Positions 49,001 through 63,100 of a stretch of DNA of 64,000 nt are shown here, in pieces; the stretch's first letter is position 1; every line of letters begins with the position of its first letter. Location: the NCBI RefSeq assembly GCF_000972845.2, contig NC_040027.1:9964954-10028953 (forward strand), read 5' to 3'. Made by a program: the position numbers and the translations under genes. This DNA comes from Larimichthys crocea (taxonomy: Eukaryota > Chordata > Actinopteri > Sciaenidae). Below the pieces are notes generated by a model. It saw only the letters and a list, made by a program, of their open reading frames with translations. It was not told the origin of the DNA and ran no database searches.

Positions 49001-52000
49001 TACGTTCCCTCAGCTTTAAACGAAATTAAGGCTTAATCTTAAGGTGTTTGTGCAACCTTTATTTATTTGGAATATTATATTCATAAATCTGTTTTAATCC
49101 ATGTTTGCTGTTGTCTTGATAGACAGTATAAGTACATTTTCCGTGCACTAGTTGCATTAGTTTCTCTTTTAAACAGAATTTTTTCTTTGCTAATTATTTG
49201 CAGTTGCAGGAGAAGTCAGCACTTTCCCTTAATTTGAAAAAGGAAGTGCTGAGACTCTGTGACAGCGCCATAACATAAAATGACAAATTACAGACTGTGT
49301 GGAGGCTAGTTCTGCTCTAAAATAATTTTTCTCCACTTGTGGCCTAACTTTCTAACAAATTAATTCAAATTAAAATATTCTGTGAAACAGACAGAACAAA
49401 ACAGTGAAGCTAAAACCCGAGCAGCTTCAGTCAAACCTCCCCCCTCTGTTGTAATCAGAAATAATAACACATATCGTTATGCAGATAAAATGAAACCTTG
49501 TGTGACCTGCACCGATGTGTGGGCACCCACATGCATTCTATAGAGAAGTCTAGGTGTGTGTGTGTGTGTGTGTGTGACTCACGCGATCGTGTCAATCATG
49601 TCCGTCCCATTTCCACACAGCAGTGGGCGTGGTCTGCCTTGGGCTGGGTCAGGCCCGACACGCAGTAGTAACCGTCGCCCAGGGTCTTTATCCGCCTGCA
49701 GTGATTCTCCTGCAGATACACGAAGAGGCAGACAGATGATCATCTGGAAGATTGTAGTCCAGCAGATGGACAAGCCAGTCATACGGAGAATGTGTTTTCG
49801 AATAGTTACCATGACAATAAGTAACTACAAACGGCAACTGCTCTAGCTGTTTGTGTCTAAGTCTGGTGCAACCTAACATAATGTTGAGGAGGTAAAGGGC
49901 TAATCATTAAAACTTTTGACCAAGTCACAGTATATGCCTGTTGCCATTACTACTCCTTTTAACAATGCAATGGAGCAGACAGTGTCAATGTTTCTAAAGC
50001 AGAGTGTTTTATTTTGAAAAGTTTCTCCTGTCTAACTTCCTGCCAAGCTTGATTCTTCTCTGTGGTGCCTGACGTAAAAATAAAAATTATGAGGCTGGAA
50101 CAAGCGGCAACCTCTGTGGCTGTGAAGTGAAGCCAATGAGAAAGTGTGTTTAAAACTGCAGTCCCTCTAACGTCCACTGGAGGCTGGCTCCAGAAGTTAG
50201 TCAGTCTCCATAAGTCCCCACTTGTCACACTGTCCAGTTGAGTTTTTGTCCTGTTCTGTTTTATTTTGGAAATTAAACTCTCCTCTCGTTTCAGGTCACT
50301 TGCCCTTCATGTGTCACCGGTCTGATTGTCTTCCTCGATCTGTATTGTGTCCACCTGTTCCCCATTACCTCCATGTGTTCATATAGTCTGCGTCTCCCTT
50401 TGTCCTGTGCCGTGTTCATGTCGTTGTCTTGATCCACCCGTATCTTGAGTCAGTTTTCGCCTCGCTTTGAGAGTTTTTTTGTTGGCCTTTTGCCGTTTAA
50501 TTTTCATACGCTTTAGTTAGAGAGTTTGACTTCTTCCTCGTTTGTGGTTTTTCCTCTTAGACTAAGGATTTAGTGGTAGTTAATTTTCATAGCCATCCCT
50601 CCTGTTCGAGGCGCTTTCTGTTGGTACCCAATCCCCTTATTTTGCGTGCTTAATTAAAGGCCTTCTGTTCTACTCTGCATCGAGCCTCCTACCTCTGTGT
50701 TCCAGGCCTGTCACCCCTCTTCAAATAACTTTCACAGCAGAAATAACACTGTTTACGCCTGGTCAAAAAACCAGTTTTGGTCTCTGTAGCTAATTTCCCC
50801 GTTCATGAAACTGTTACTGAGGGTGAATTTCTATACAACTCACCTGTTCACATTATATTAAGGCTTAAAGTTATGCAGGATTAAGAGCGTGGACGCTTTG
50901 ACTGACAGGTGGCTTGTTTGAGCCATTCGGCCTGTGTGATAACCCATCCACGTCTTTGCCCATTTTTTAGATGAAGCTGGGAGGCGGAAGAGCAAGACTG
51001 CCAAGATGCATCACACGAGACCACGTCATGTTTTTTACTGTGGTGTTTGCTGCGGTAACACACTCTGGTTCTGAAGAGGCATGCGGGAAAAGTTTGCAGA
51101 CCCACGGCAGAGCTCGTATATACAGCATGATGTTCATCACCTGACCGCAGCTATTTTTAAACCAGTTATTCTCGCTGAACTGATCAGTTATGTGATCTCC
51201 CCGGGCCTGAATCATGATCTACATCTTCAGATCATTTCTACCTTTAAACAGCTGAAAGTTACCCACACTTGTAGTACAGAGTACGAGTTCAGAGTGTCCC
51301 TTTCACTCCTGCCAAAACTGCACCGATGCTCTCCCCGATCATGTAAATCGATGTGTGTATTTGTGCAACCATGTGTGTGTTTTAGTTGAGGCCAACTCTA
51401 ATTGCTCGACATGCTCTTGAAAGTAGAATCCCGCCCACACATTCCCAGACAGATCAGCTTTGTCACAGTGCCCATTGTGCACAAACTCCACAACACACAT
51501 ACACACCTTTCACAACACACACACACACACACACAAACCTGCAGAAAAACATCAACAAACAGCAGCATGGGCTGCGTGCAGACATATTGTACAGGTACTT
51601 CGGTTCAGTCGCACCGCACAGGGTTTCCATCTGGCCACTGTATCACTCACGTCGTCAGTAATCGTATGGTAGACCTACAAAGCTTAGCCTGCAGGCAGCC
51701 TCTGAGTGACAAACACACACATGCAACCCCCACACAAATACAGAGGTTCATGACAACTGCAGGGTAAGAGCGGAGATGAGAAGAGAGGAGACAGGGCGCT
51801 CTGGTTTCTGCTCGGGCAGAAAGATTCTGCGTGGGAGGATATGAGAATTCCGAACGTGGATGATTATCCCAGTGCTAGGAACAGAAACTGAGTGTGTGTT
51901 GTGTGTGTGTGTGTGTGTGTGTGTGTGGTGTGTTGTGTGAGAGCAGAATGAGAGAAAAATTATCAGCTGCAGCAAGCCATGTCTCAGGAGGAGAGGTGTC

Positions 52001-54076
52001 TGTGTGCGTTTTGAAGGGAAATTTGTGATTTTAAACCAGCTGACTGGGACAGTTTCTAATTGGAGGAGAAAATCAGCATCCCTAATTTGGCCCGATTTCA
52101 TTTCTGTCTTCATTACGGCGAGATGAACGGTTGGCGTTAAGTCAGCCGTGCGTCTGTTGAGGTTCCGTTTAGGTTGAGCCTCCAGGGAAGAAAGTGTTGT
52201 GTAGCATACAGCAGTCAGACAGGCTCAGCAGCTGTGACAGAGCCGGCTGAAAGTGATTTCTCCTTTGCTAACACGACAGGGTATAATCTCAATTAGGATG
52301 CACGCTGCTGCTAACACACAACACACCACACACCACATATGCACACCATATATCCTCATCACAAGATTTCCATATATGGTTTTCTGAGTGCTGGAGCCAT
52401 GATAGCAAAGCCACACATCACCTTGTATCGTGGTCTTTTCTCCCCCTGTCTCTCTCCCCGCTTAACCATGAACGATTGCTGGATGCAGAATGAAGTGAAG
52501 AGGGATAATCTAGCCGGTCATGTGACTTTTGCATGTACACGTGTGTGTGTTGTATATATGTGTGTGTGTGTGTGCATGGAAGCAGGAGTAAAACTGTTTG
52601 AAAAGATCTTTTGGCATCATATATGAAGAGCTGAAGAGGAGTGTGACGTGTGGTGGGGATCACTGAAAAGCTCTGATGCTTACACATGCATTTAACAATG
52701 TATTAAAAACATAACATTTTTAAATTAACATGTTAAAAATGATGAAATTAGATAATAATGATGAATATAAAGAGAATGAAAAAGTCCTCAAGTCAGCTCT
52801 CAAACCTTCTAACCTGTAGAAAATGTAACCTTGTGAACCTTTTTAAAGGTGTTTTTTTTTTTTTGCTCTACATTAGGAACTATCTGTAAAATTTAAAAAA
52901 TTCTAGTGATAAACTGTAAATAAAATAATAATAATATACATTAGCTTAGTTCTTTGTAGACAAACAAAGCAAGGAACACAACCGCTCATAGTCCGTCGTT
53001 ATTGCAAAAAAAAAGCATAGAGAAACAATTCTAGCTACTTTTATTGTTGCGATCAACTTTTTATTGTCGACATTAAATCATTTTGTAAATTAGGGGACAA
53101 AAAAACTGAAAACCAACATGTTCTCACTCCCAAACCTGTCAAAAACACAAACTATGATGCAGACGCCCCTTACATAACGTAAGATTTTAAAAAGACCTTT
53201 GGTTCACACATCAGCAGCCTCCAGGGTAAATTACTGTATTCTTTGACCATTCAACCACATGGACTTCATCGGCACATCAAACATTACGCTAGATGAGCGT
53301 GTGCAGTAATGACACTTAGGGTGCCTGCAGTTGTCCCGCTCTCTGAAAGCTAAATCTGCAGTATCTGATGCCTTGGAAGTGAGAAATAGGCTGAAAAAAC
53401 CAACTTATACTCTTATTGTGGCTAACATGTTACCTGTTCACAGACCCAGAATCTCTAGATTGGTCCATTTAAAGCTGCATTTATCTGTTGTGGCCACAAG
53501 GAGGCAGAAAAACCTAAAAACAAAACTAACCTAATTGCCACCTGTGCCCACCTGATAACTTAATGCCAATATAAAACACTGACTGTCTTTACTCTGGTTT
53601 TATTCTCCTGGTAAACCAAAACAAGGAGCTCAAAGAAATAAAAGCTTTTAATATGGTTTAAACTCTCTTGATTGGTGGTTTAAATTCACTTCACCACAGC
53701 CGCAACTACTCACGGTCTACTTTCTTTGCTTTTTCAAACACAACCGCCATGGACAACTGACCTAAAGGTCCACAACCCGGTTAAACGCCGCACTGCGCTG
53801 CGTGCTCCGCTCAGCGGCAGAGAAGAAAAATGGTGGCTGGGCGCCGATGCAAGCTATTGAAAAAAATAATGTGTTCCAGAGCAAAGTGCTGCTGTTGTCA
53901 CGTGCGTCTGAAAGGACCATTTACACACGAAAACAGTGAGCCAACTCCATCTGCTCATGAGAACGGAGAGATGTGGTAGAAAGCCCCAAAGCTGTTAAGT
54001 GGACACTGAGTTCTGGAAATATTTTGTCACTATTATTTCCCAAGCTGCTCGCTGGATTATTTATTTATAAGCTGTG

Positions 54077-54109
<33 letters not shown>

Positions 54110-57100
54110 TGGTGGTGTTCATGCAGTATTAATTAATGATTAATAGTAGTCTGTGGTAGATAACCTATCGCTTCCCAATCTTCATCCCAGTAGAAGAACG
54201 CTACACAGGCTTACTGATGTACAGTGGATGCTACCACACACACACCACCACACACACACACACACACACACACCACACCACACACACCACACAACACACC
54301 ACACACACACACACACGTCCTCAGCCCTTTTCTCACCATCCGTCCTAAAATCAGTTCACATCATCTCTCCCTCTCACCCAGTTCTTCCCTTCTTGCCCTT
54401 CAATTCTCCTCCTCCTCCTCCTCCTCCCTCCTCACTCCGCCTCCTCCCTCCTCGCTCTACTCCTCCTCCTCCTCCAAGTCAAGCCTCTCCAGCTTACTTC
54501 ACTATTGGATCAATATGTGGTTGTGGGCAGAAAATGAGCTCCAGGACTAATTAATATATTTCGTTTTTTTTTTTCTTGGCGGCTTTTNNNNNNNNNNATA
54601 CACATCTTGTAACCCTTTACATTTCTCTGGACCTCCTCTGCTGTATGTCTGATCAGCATTTAAGGTCTCCTTCTGAACCGGATCCGTTACCCATCCTTGG
54701 GTTTCAAGAACAACACCAATATGTCTGTCCTGGGCCTCCACCAAGAGTTTAACCAGATGTGTGCATGTCATAACGGTGATGGATGAATGAATACATACTT
54801 TTAAGGACAGAAAACTTTCCTCACATGCATACATCTTAAAACAAATACAAATGCTAACACGTATTGTGTGTGTGGCACATGGAGCCAAGAGACTTCTGAC
54901 TGAACTGCTTGTCATATTTTCCCCTCCCTTTTTGTGTCTGTCTCGTTTGTCTTGTCTTCCTGGGAGTGTCCATCATCACCAGCTGCCGATCTGTCTCACC
55001 TGCAACCAATCCACTAATCAACTCTAGCAGTATATCTACCCCGGCTCTTCATCCAGTCTTCACCAGATTGTTGTGTCACCTACAGTGGTAGCCTGCTTCA
55101 GCGCTGCGTTTTCCTCCTTGTCAGCCATTCCCAGTTCCCTACCTCTATCTAATAAACCCCTGTTTGAATCCATCCGGGTCTGCTTTTGGGTCTATTCTGC
55201 AGCAACATAACACTGCTAACTTCCAGTTTAGCCCTCTGATAACTCAAATGGATGTAAAATTATTTAACTGTGTTGATCTTTTGAATTTTTTAATGTTTTT
55301 TTGGGGAGGTTGTGAGTTAAAGTCACTTCTTTCACAATGTGAGCTTTTGGGGGAAAAGGATTGTTTGGGCCAGTGTGCATCACATGATGGAAGGCATTGC
55401 TGCCATTACACAGTCTGGCCACACCTTTGTCACAGCACATGAAATGGTGAACCAGGTGTTACCAATGATAATAATTAAGGTCCTGAGTCATGGTGCTGCT
55501 GTGGTGTGTGCTGGCAACACCTGAGTTGACTCACCTGTAGGCTACAATCTGTGACCTGTGGTAACGCAGTGCAGTGACTGCAAGGACAGCAAAAGCATGC
55601 TTAACATGTTGTACGCTTCCAACCGTGTTTACATTATTTATGGTCTTTATCCCCGCGGTATGTGAGTACATTTCACTACATGTTGTTTTTTAAATAATCT
55701 GTACTTTGTCAGCCTCAGGCTGAAATATTAGCAAGGCGACAGTTATTTAATTCACAAGGATTGCGTGGTAACAGAGCTTTAAATCAGCTCATGATATGAA
55801 GTTCCTAACTTGGTAGCTGCTGGTTGATTTAACACAAATGCTTAAACATACAGAGTTTTAGGCAGCAGGTAATCAGACAGTAAAATGTAGGCAGATTCCT
55901 CTGTGCTGTGAACATCACTGCGTGTCTTACAGTAATTGCTTTTTGAGTTTGATGGAGTTTGCATAGGTCCTGTGGGTGTATCCTGGGGAGATGCTTTTCA
56001 TGAAGCCCAGCTGTTACGATGCCACAAACTGGTGAAATAAGACCCATGTTGAGAATAACCAGAATTGTCTTTGCAACAAAGTGTATAATTAGATTTCATG
56101 CAAAACTTCAGTAGTTATTCTTCCAAAATAAAAATCTAACAAGAGGCGTACAGTAAGCCATTCATCTGTCACCTTATTTATAGTTAAAGTGTCAACTGTA
56201 GGTGCAATTAGAGCAGTTCTCTGTGTCATTTATTGGTATCTGACAGCTACAGCGCAGCATTATAAACAGTATTCTTCAAATTTACACCTGCCTCTACAGA
56301 AGAAAATTAAAAACAGGAGCTCTCTCTCACTTAATCATCCAGTCTCACTGGAAGTGATACAAAAGATCGTAACATAATTGTACTCCTACACGACGCTACA
56401 TCCTTCTTAACAAGTAATTTAATCTCATTTTCATCTTTCATGCCTTTAAGGTTTCACATTTCACTTGTTCCTGGTGTTCCATGTTTCAAGACTTTTGTAG
56501 AATGCAGAGTCTCAGTATGTAGTAGATTGACACATTGTGACATTTGTACCAGAGACACAGTAAATAAATGGACCTCACTGGCTGATTTCTTTGGTTTAAT
56601 TTAAAAGAAACTGACTGAAATAAAGACTACAGGACTTTATATTTAAAGAAGGCGTAGCGCCTGCAGTACTACGGACGTTGTAGCGGTCTGTTGTGGGGAA
56701 GAGGGAGCTGAACCGGGAGGCAAAGCTCTCGATTTTCCAGTCCATCTACGTTCCAACCCTCACCTATGGTCATGAGCTTTGGGTAGTGACCGAAAGAATG
56801 AGATCACGGATACAAGTGGTCACTGCCGGGTGGCCGTGCTCAGCCTTAGAGATAGGGTGAGGAGCTCGGGCATCTAAAGAGAGCTCGGAGTAGAGCTGCT
56901 GCTCCTTTGAGTCGAAAGGAGCCAGCTGAGGTGGTTCAGGTATTGGATAAGCCTTCCGGTTCCAGGCACGTTCATCTGGGAGGAGACCTCGAGGAAGACC
57001 TAGAACCTGCTGATGGCATTGGCTGCCATGCAAGGTCAATGCCATCCAACTTAGGAGTTTTTAGGAGCATTCATACACCTCTGTGAGCAATTTGGGGTTC

Positions 57101-60100
57101 AGTATCTTGCTCAAGGACACTTTGAAAGGCAGACTGGAGGAGCCGGGGATTGAACCACTAATCGCTGATCGAACCACCAATCATCTGATTAGTGGACGAC
57201 CCAGTAGAGGACCCCGACATTTAGCCTGGGAATGTTTCAGGATCCCCCAGCAGGAGCTGGAATATCTGGAACGCTCTGCAGCCACCACGATCCAATCCCG
57301 GATAAGTGGAAGAAAATAGATGGATGGATGGATGGATGGATGGTGGCAGTAGCCTAAATTTATGATACAAAACTTAAAAAAAGAAACAGTACAGAACACC
57401 TGCCAGGATCTGGACAGATAATTTATGAACAAAGGATTTTGGAGACGCTTGCAGAAACTGAAGCTCTTACACAGCAGCTCTCCGAGTCCCCACACGCTGT
57501 GCATCACACAGTTTATTTTGACCAACAGCTTCTATAACTTCATGATTACCTTTATTCACTAGAGAGCGGCAGTACTGATTATTATAATCTGCATGAAATT
57601 GCACCGTGTGTTGCATGCTAGGATTTTTTATTTTTTTTGGCTACTTGGATAATCATGCAACAATGTGGCTAATGCTATTAAAGGAGATGATACCAGGCTG
57701 TGGGTGATTACCAGCACTCAGAATGCAAACCTCACCAGAATCATCAGGTACTCATGCTTGGCCGAGCTCACACAGTCGGGCGGATTACAGCTGGCAGACT
57801 ATTTCTGAAAGCCAAGACCGCGTGATGCCGCGACACCAATCATCAGCCACCAAACGCCAACAGACCGACCTCGTGATGACCGACTCAAATATACTCGCAA
57901 CAGTGACGAGGAACATCAACGCACATGCACACGAGCTCAATGAGACTGTCCTGTAGTATTTATGATGCAGCAAAAAATCCAGATTACAGTGTGCATGAGT
58001 GTGTGTGGCTAGATTATGAATCCAAGCAGAATTCACTCCATCACAAATGGGCGTACAGACTCACTCCGAGATATCCATGCATGTTCCGTAGAGATACAGA
58101 TGTTTACACACCTTGTCGTCATCCTCGCAGGTCATGACATTGGAGAAGGGGATCTCGGCCTTGAACATCTTCCTGCAGTGCATCAGCTGGACGAGCAGGT
58201 AGCACACCGTCTTAAACTTCATCCTCTTGGCTGGTTTGATGTCTGACAGAATGAGACCTGGAAAAATCTGCAAATGAGGATGAAGATGATGATGGGATGA
58301 ACAGAAAGAACAGGAGGCTAATGAGAGGTACAGAAAACTCAGTTTACCTTCTAGTTATTATCACAACACAATGGCCTTCATCTTATACAGCCAATAATAA
58401 CTCACACCAAAAAACATACAGTTAGTTTTAGTGTTGTGCTTGAGGCGTGTGAGCATGTGTGGCCTTTCATGGTAACATGCTCTGTCAGTATTAATCTCAA
58501 ACTTTATGGTGTGGAATTTTTTTTTTTTTTTTTTTTTTTTTTTGGTTTTTTTTGTTTTTTTTTTTTTTTTTTTTTGGTGCTACATGTGATTAATTTTCAG
58601 TCTCTGAAGCTTCCTAGACAATTAAGTATATGCAGTTTTGCTCTAAAATTAAACTTCCAACCAAGAATCTTATTTGTTATTTTTCTGGAAACTTTGCAGT
58701 AGTTTATTCATTATTCCAGCGAATGTTGGAAGGAAAAGGACACGGACTGCCCGTTGTTCCAACAGCCCAATAGTCCGAAATTAGAAATCCCATTAGAACA
58801 AAAGCCACTTTGTCTGACAGCTGGTATAATTTCACGATAATCAAAATATTCTGACTCGTTGACGTAATCGTGTCATACTGTTACGTACAGCAATGAAACA
58901 AAAACAAAAACTAATTTCACCGCCTCAAGCAGAAGCAGTAGAAGTACGATGGGGATGGAAACAAACTAGAATTGGTGAGCATGGCATCTTTGGCAAGTTT
59001 TACTCCATATTTTGTCAGATGGTTCAAGAATATCATTATGGCAGAAATACCCTGAGATATGATATGATGTTTCTCTCTCCTACTTTACTCTGAAAATACC
59101 AACACCAGTGTGTGTAGTACACATGCTGGTTCACTGTGTACTTTTCATGCCTAGGCATGGATATCCTCTAAAAGAGTCAATTGAACCTTTTCAAAATAAA
59201 AGCTTGCTGAGAAACGTTTTCAGGTGACCGTCACAGTTTGGTTGAGGCAACAAAACCGCTTGGTTAGGTTCAGGAAAAGATAGTTTCAGTTCTTTTCATG
59301 CCTAGACGAGGCAAAACATGACACTGATATGGTGAAACTACAGGGAGAGAGTGTTGTACAAATGGGCTTTCGATCCAACGGGACAGTATCTGTGACACAA
59401 CATCCCTTAAAAGACTTTAGAAAACCTGGATATATCAAGTGTGTGTGTGTGCATTCACACAAATACTGTGCTGCAGATTTACAATGCAACACTGTCTCTG
59501 GTTCACATGTAGTCGGTGTGAGATAGTGATACTAGCCCTGTGTATGCCGGCTTAGCACATGGCCTGCATCCTTCTCGCATTAGAGGATTAACCATTGTAG
59601 CAGTGATAGATGTGTCACCTCTGGAGAAAGAGAGGAAATGCAGAGAAAGAAGCGACTGTGGCGTACTTTACGTCTGTGTGATGGCACGATGAAATACGTC
59701 TCTATGTGATGTTTCTGAAGGAAGGCATGTCTCTCGTGGCCGAAGCCCGGTTCCACCTCGTAGTCTCCGTTCAAACACTCCAGGGTGGTCCTCGTGATGT
59801 GCACCTTGCTGAGAGCACAAGCAGAGCAGAGGACCAAAGACAGTTAGTGATAAAAGTCTGGCTCGCGCTGAAGTCTCAAATCATTATCCCCCTCGTTATT
59901 TTTATCAGCCTAATGGCCCCTCGGCTTGCTAAAATTCTTCACAGCGAAGAAACGTTTCGCCCAAGCGACTCATTTAATCTGGTAACGAGTTCTAAAATCT
60001 TATTACTTCACTTGAAACAAGACCAAATTGAGCCAAGGAGGTGACCTCATTTCTCTGCTTTTTTAAAATGCAAATCATCTTGTTACTGTATATGAGTTTT

Positions 60101-63100
60101 CTTCAGTGAAGTGACATGAAGTTAACACGAGTTTTGTCTTTTAAACTGCTGTGACTGTCTTTTTTAATTTTTTTTTTAGAAAATCCAGGCATCAAAGCGA
60201 AATAATTTTATCTTTTTTTTAACATTTTAAGACCGAATATACGAGGTAAGGTGATTTCTTCGAGGATAGCTTCACCTTTTATCCTTTAACTGCCTGTGAA
60301 GTCTCATTTAACTTTTAAACATTAACATTTCAAACACATTCCACTGAGTCTGGATAACATATTCATTTATTAGCATTGCAAGTGTTGTTTATTCTCAAAC
60401 AGACGTGCTGCAAATTACAGCATCTCATTGCTCACACATCGCTGGTTGTGCACAGTTTCACTGCGCCACGTCCATCGTTTTATAATTTTAACATGAATTC
60501 TGTTTTTCGTGCACTCATTATTTACAGCTGCACTTCCTGTTTTAGGCTTTTAATCTGAAAAATCTCAAGGAAGTGTTGAGCTAACAGTTATCAAAAATGA
60601 CAAATTACAAGGGATTCGAAATAATTGGTGAATCTTTGATAACCATGTTTAACTCGTCTTATAATTAAAGGATCTGTATCTGTCTATAATTAATACAACT
60701 ATTCTATAATTACGAGATACAGATCTCATAACCGTTAGATATGGATCTCATAATGATCTTGTAACAGAGATGGCAGACAAGGCCTTGTCAGTGGGTTAAA
60801 CAGATTTCCAGTAGATGTTTGTTGTTAAATTATTAAATTAAAATGATAAAACAATGTCAGCTTCAAGTCTATTAAAACATGCAGAAATACATCGCTTAAT
60901 GTTGGATACACACATCATAAGGCTGTATTCTAGCTCTGTTGCTGGGATACTGTGTGTGTGCGTGTTTGTGAGTCCACTTTCAGTGGGTGTAACAGTCCGC
61001 ACTGACCCAGGCAGCCCTCCGGCCTCCATTACATTTGCCAGCGTGACGTCATTCGACCAGACGTCATACTGCCATTTCCTGAGGCCCAGCACGCCGCACA
61101 GTACCCGTCCCGTGTGCAGACCAACACGCATGTTCAGATCCACCTCCGTCGCCTCCACCACTGACCTGCAGGGGGGGGAGGAAGGGAGGGTGGTAGAAGG
61201 TTAATCTCTTAAACTGTTGAAACGAAACCAGGATTTAACCTCCACCCGGGAAGTTATGATTGATTCAAAAAAAGCTGTTTACAGATTATAACAAAGAACG
61301 AGTGTGTCTCGTGGAGACGAGTGGACTGCTTTGATATCTCAACATGGACTGAAAGTGTGTACAGGCAGTCATGGTCCCCAGAGGATGAACCCGTCTCACT
61401 TTTGATTTAGCGCCATCATCAGGCCAAAGTTTCAACCTGTCCAATACTTAGTCCTGCAAAACCAATGACATTCACATCAGCCTCAGCTGTAATTCATATA
61501 CAACGCATCCCAAACATCACACCTGCTGAACATGAGCTTGTCGGCGTTGAACATTGTGAACATGCATTTCTGTCAAAGCACCACTGTGAGTTCAAAACAG
61601 CTGCTAGAACAGCAGTGGACAAACTTTTGACACCGTTATTCAATGAACCGTCTATCACTGTGTGCACTGGATCCAAATGCATTTTAATATGTCAGAATAT
61701 TTTCTGCAATGCCAGATGGAGACACACACTCTCCGAGTAGCTCCTAGTTTCCTTTTCTTCTTCAAAAGATCTTTGTTCTGGTCCGGTGTAAAGAACTCTG
61801 TAATGCATCCTCAAAATAAAAAGTGTGTGTCTATATTCACATGCATGCACTGGTAAGTGTGCAGACCATCTTCACGTTCCTCGCGTTGTGGTGTAAAGGA
61901 GATAAAGCTGGACTGTTTTTTTTTTTTTCTCCAGTGACTACACAAAGCTCACCGTCACAGGCGAAAGGTCAGGAGCTTCAGATGATGTTTGTGTGTGTGT
62001 TTACAGGAGGATGGCCGAAAAGAAAACGCGGTCTGCCCATCAGGCTGAAGGAGGGATGTCGCACACACACACACACAGAGGAATGAGTGTGTACGGCAGC
62101 TGTCCTCTGAGATAAATTACTCCTACAGCAGTATCCATCCACTCAGACAGAGCAGCGGGGAAAGAGAACATGACAGGCGAAGGAGGTAAAGGCTTTATAC
62201 ACACACATATGTATAAATACACGTGTGTGTGTGTGTGTGTGTGCCACCAAGTGTGTCAGAGTTGCTTTGTGTAAGCTGCAAATTAACTTTAAACATTTTA
62301 ATTATTCAAACTTTTTTATTGGATTCCTTCCACTAACCTACCTACGACCTCTTCGCCTCGCTGTTTGCTGATATTTGCAGATCAAATGTACTTTTTTAAT
62401 TTGTGCTTTCTTTTATTGTGTTCCTCCACAAATACAATCTTTCTGCCACTTTCGTACTAGTCCTATATATAGGCCACCTTTTGTGAGACAATATCACAAG
62501 CACAAGTGCAAGCAAACAAACGGTCTCCATGGAAACTGTTGAGTTTTTACTGCTGTAAATTCACTTTCATTGCCATAAATGCTTTAAAGTTTAAAGAGAC
62601 TCTGATGTACGTCCCTCAGCTCAAACAAAATGAAGGCTTAATCTTAAGGTGTTTTGTGCAACCTTTATTTATTTGGAATATTATATTCATAAATCTGTTT
62701 AATCCATGTTTAGCTGCTGTCTTGATAGACAGTATAATGTACATTTTCAGTGCACTAGTTCCATTAGTTTCTCTTTTAAACTGAATTTTTTTTCTTTGCT
62801 AATTATTTGCAGTTGCAGGAGAAGTCAGCACTTTCCCTTAATTTGAAAAAGGAAGTGCTGAGGCTCTGTGACAGCGCCATAACATAAAATGACAAATTAC
62901 AGACTCTGTGTGGAGGCTAGTTCTGCTCTAAAAATGAATTATTCTTAGACTTGTGGCCTAACTTTCTAACAAATTAATTCAAATTAAAATATTCTGTGAA
63001 CAGACAGAACAAACATAGTGAAGCTAAAACACGAGCAGCTTTAGTCAAACCTCCCACCTCTGTTAGTAATCAGAAATAATAACACATATCGTTTATGCAG

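Larger units (their letters stand above)
40901..50363. repeat. Left copy of a 9.4 kb duplicated segment
   Basis: Collinear with 54598-64000 from the first base (ATACACATCTTGTAACCC) to the window edge (CCACCTGTTCCCC). It includes four adcy1 exons, the same introns, the same LINE tail and the same nested repeat. The copies differ by scattered substitutions and very many one-base indels, plus a few larger differences (41330-41590; the GT array at 48552-48642). All four adcy1 exons are altered here. Confidence 0.95.

Noticed and set aside
54234..54316. Spaced CACCACACA repeats as a possible CRISPR-like array
   Set aside because: Simple-sequence CA array in a vertebrate genome; no unique spacers.
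50366..54587. Possible upstream adcy1 exon (the DIVGF exon of C1a)
   Set aside because: Searched both strands by eye for SILFADIVGF or neighbouring C1a motifs; none present. The exon must lie beyond 64000 or in missing sequence.
59667..59673. Alternative exon C donor GTAAAG a few bases earlier
   Set aside because: A better consensus, but using it would shift the frame into exon D and lose the conserved KIFPGL junction.
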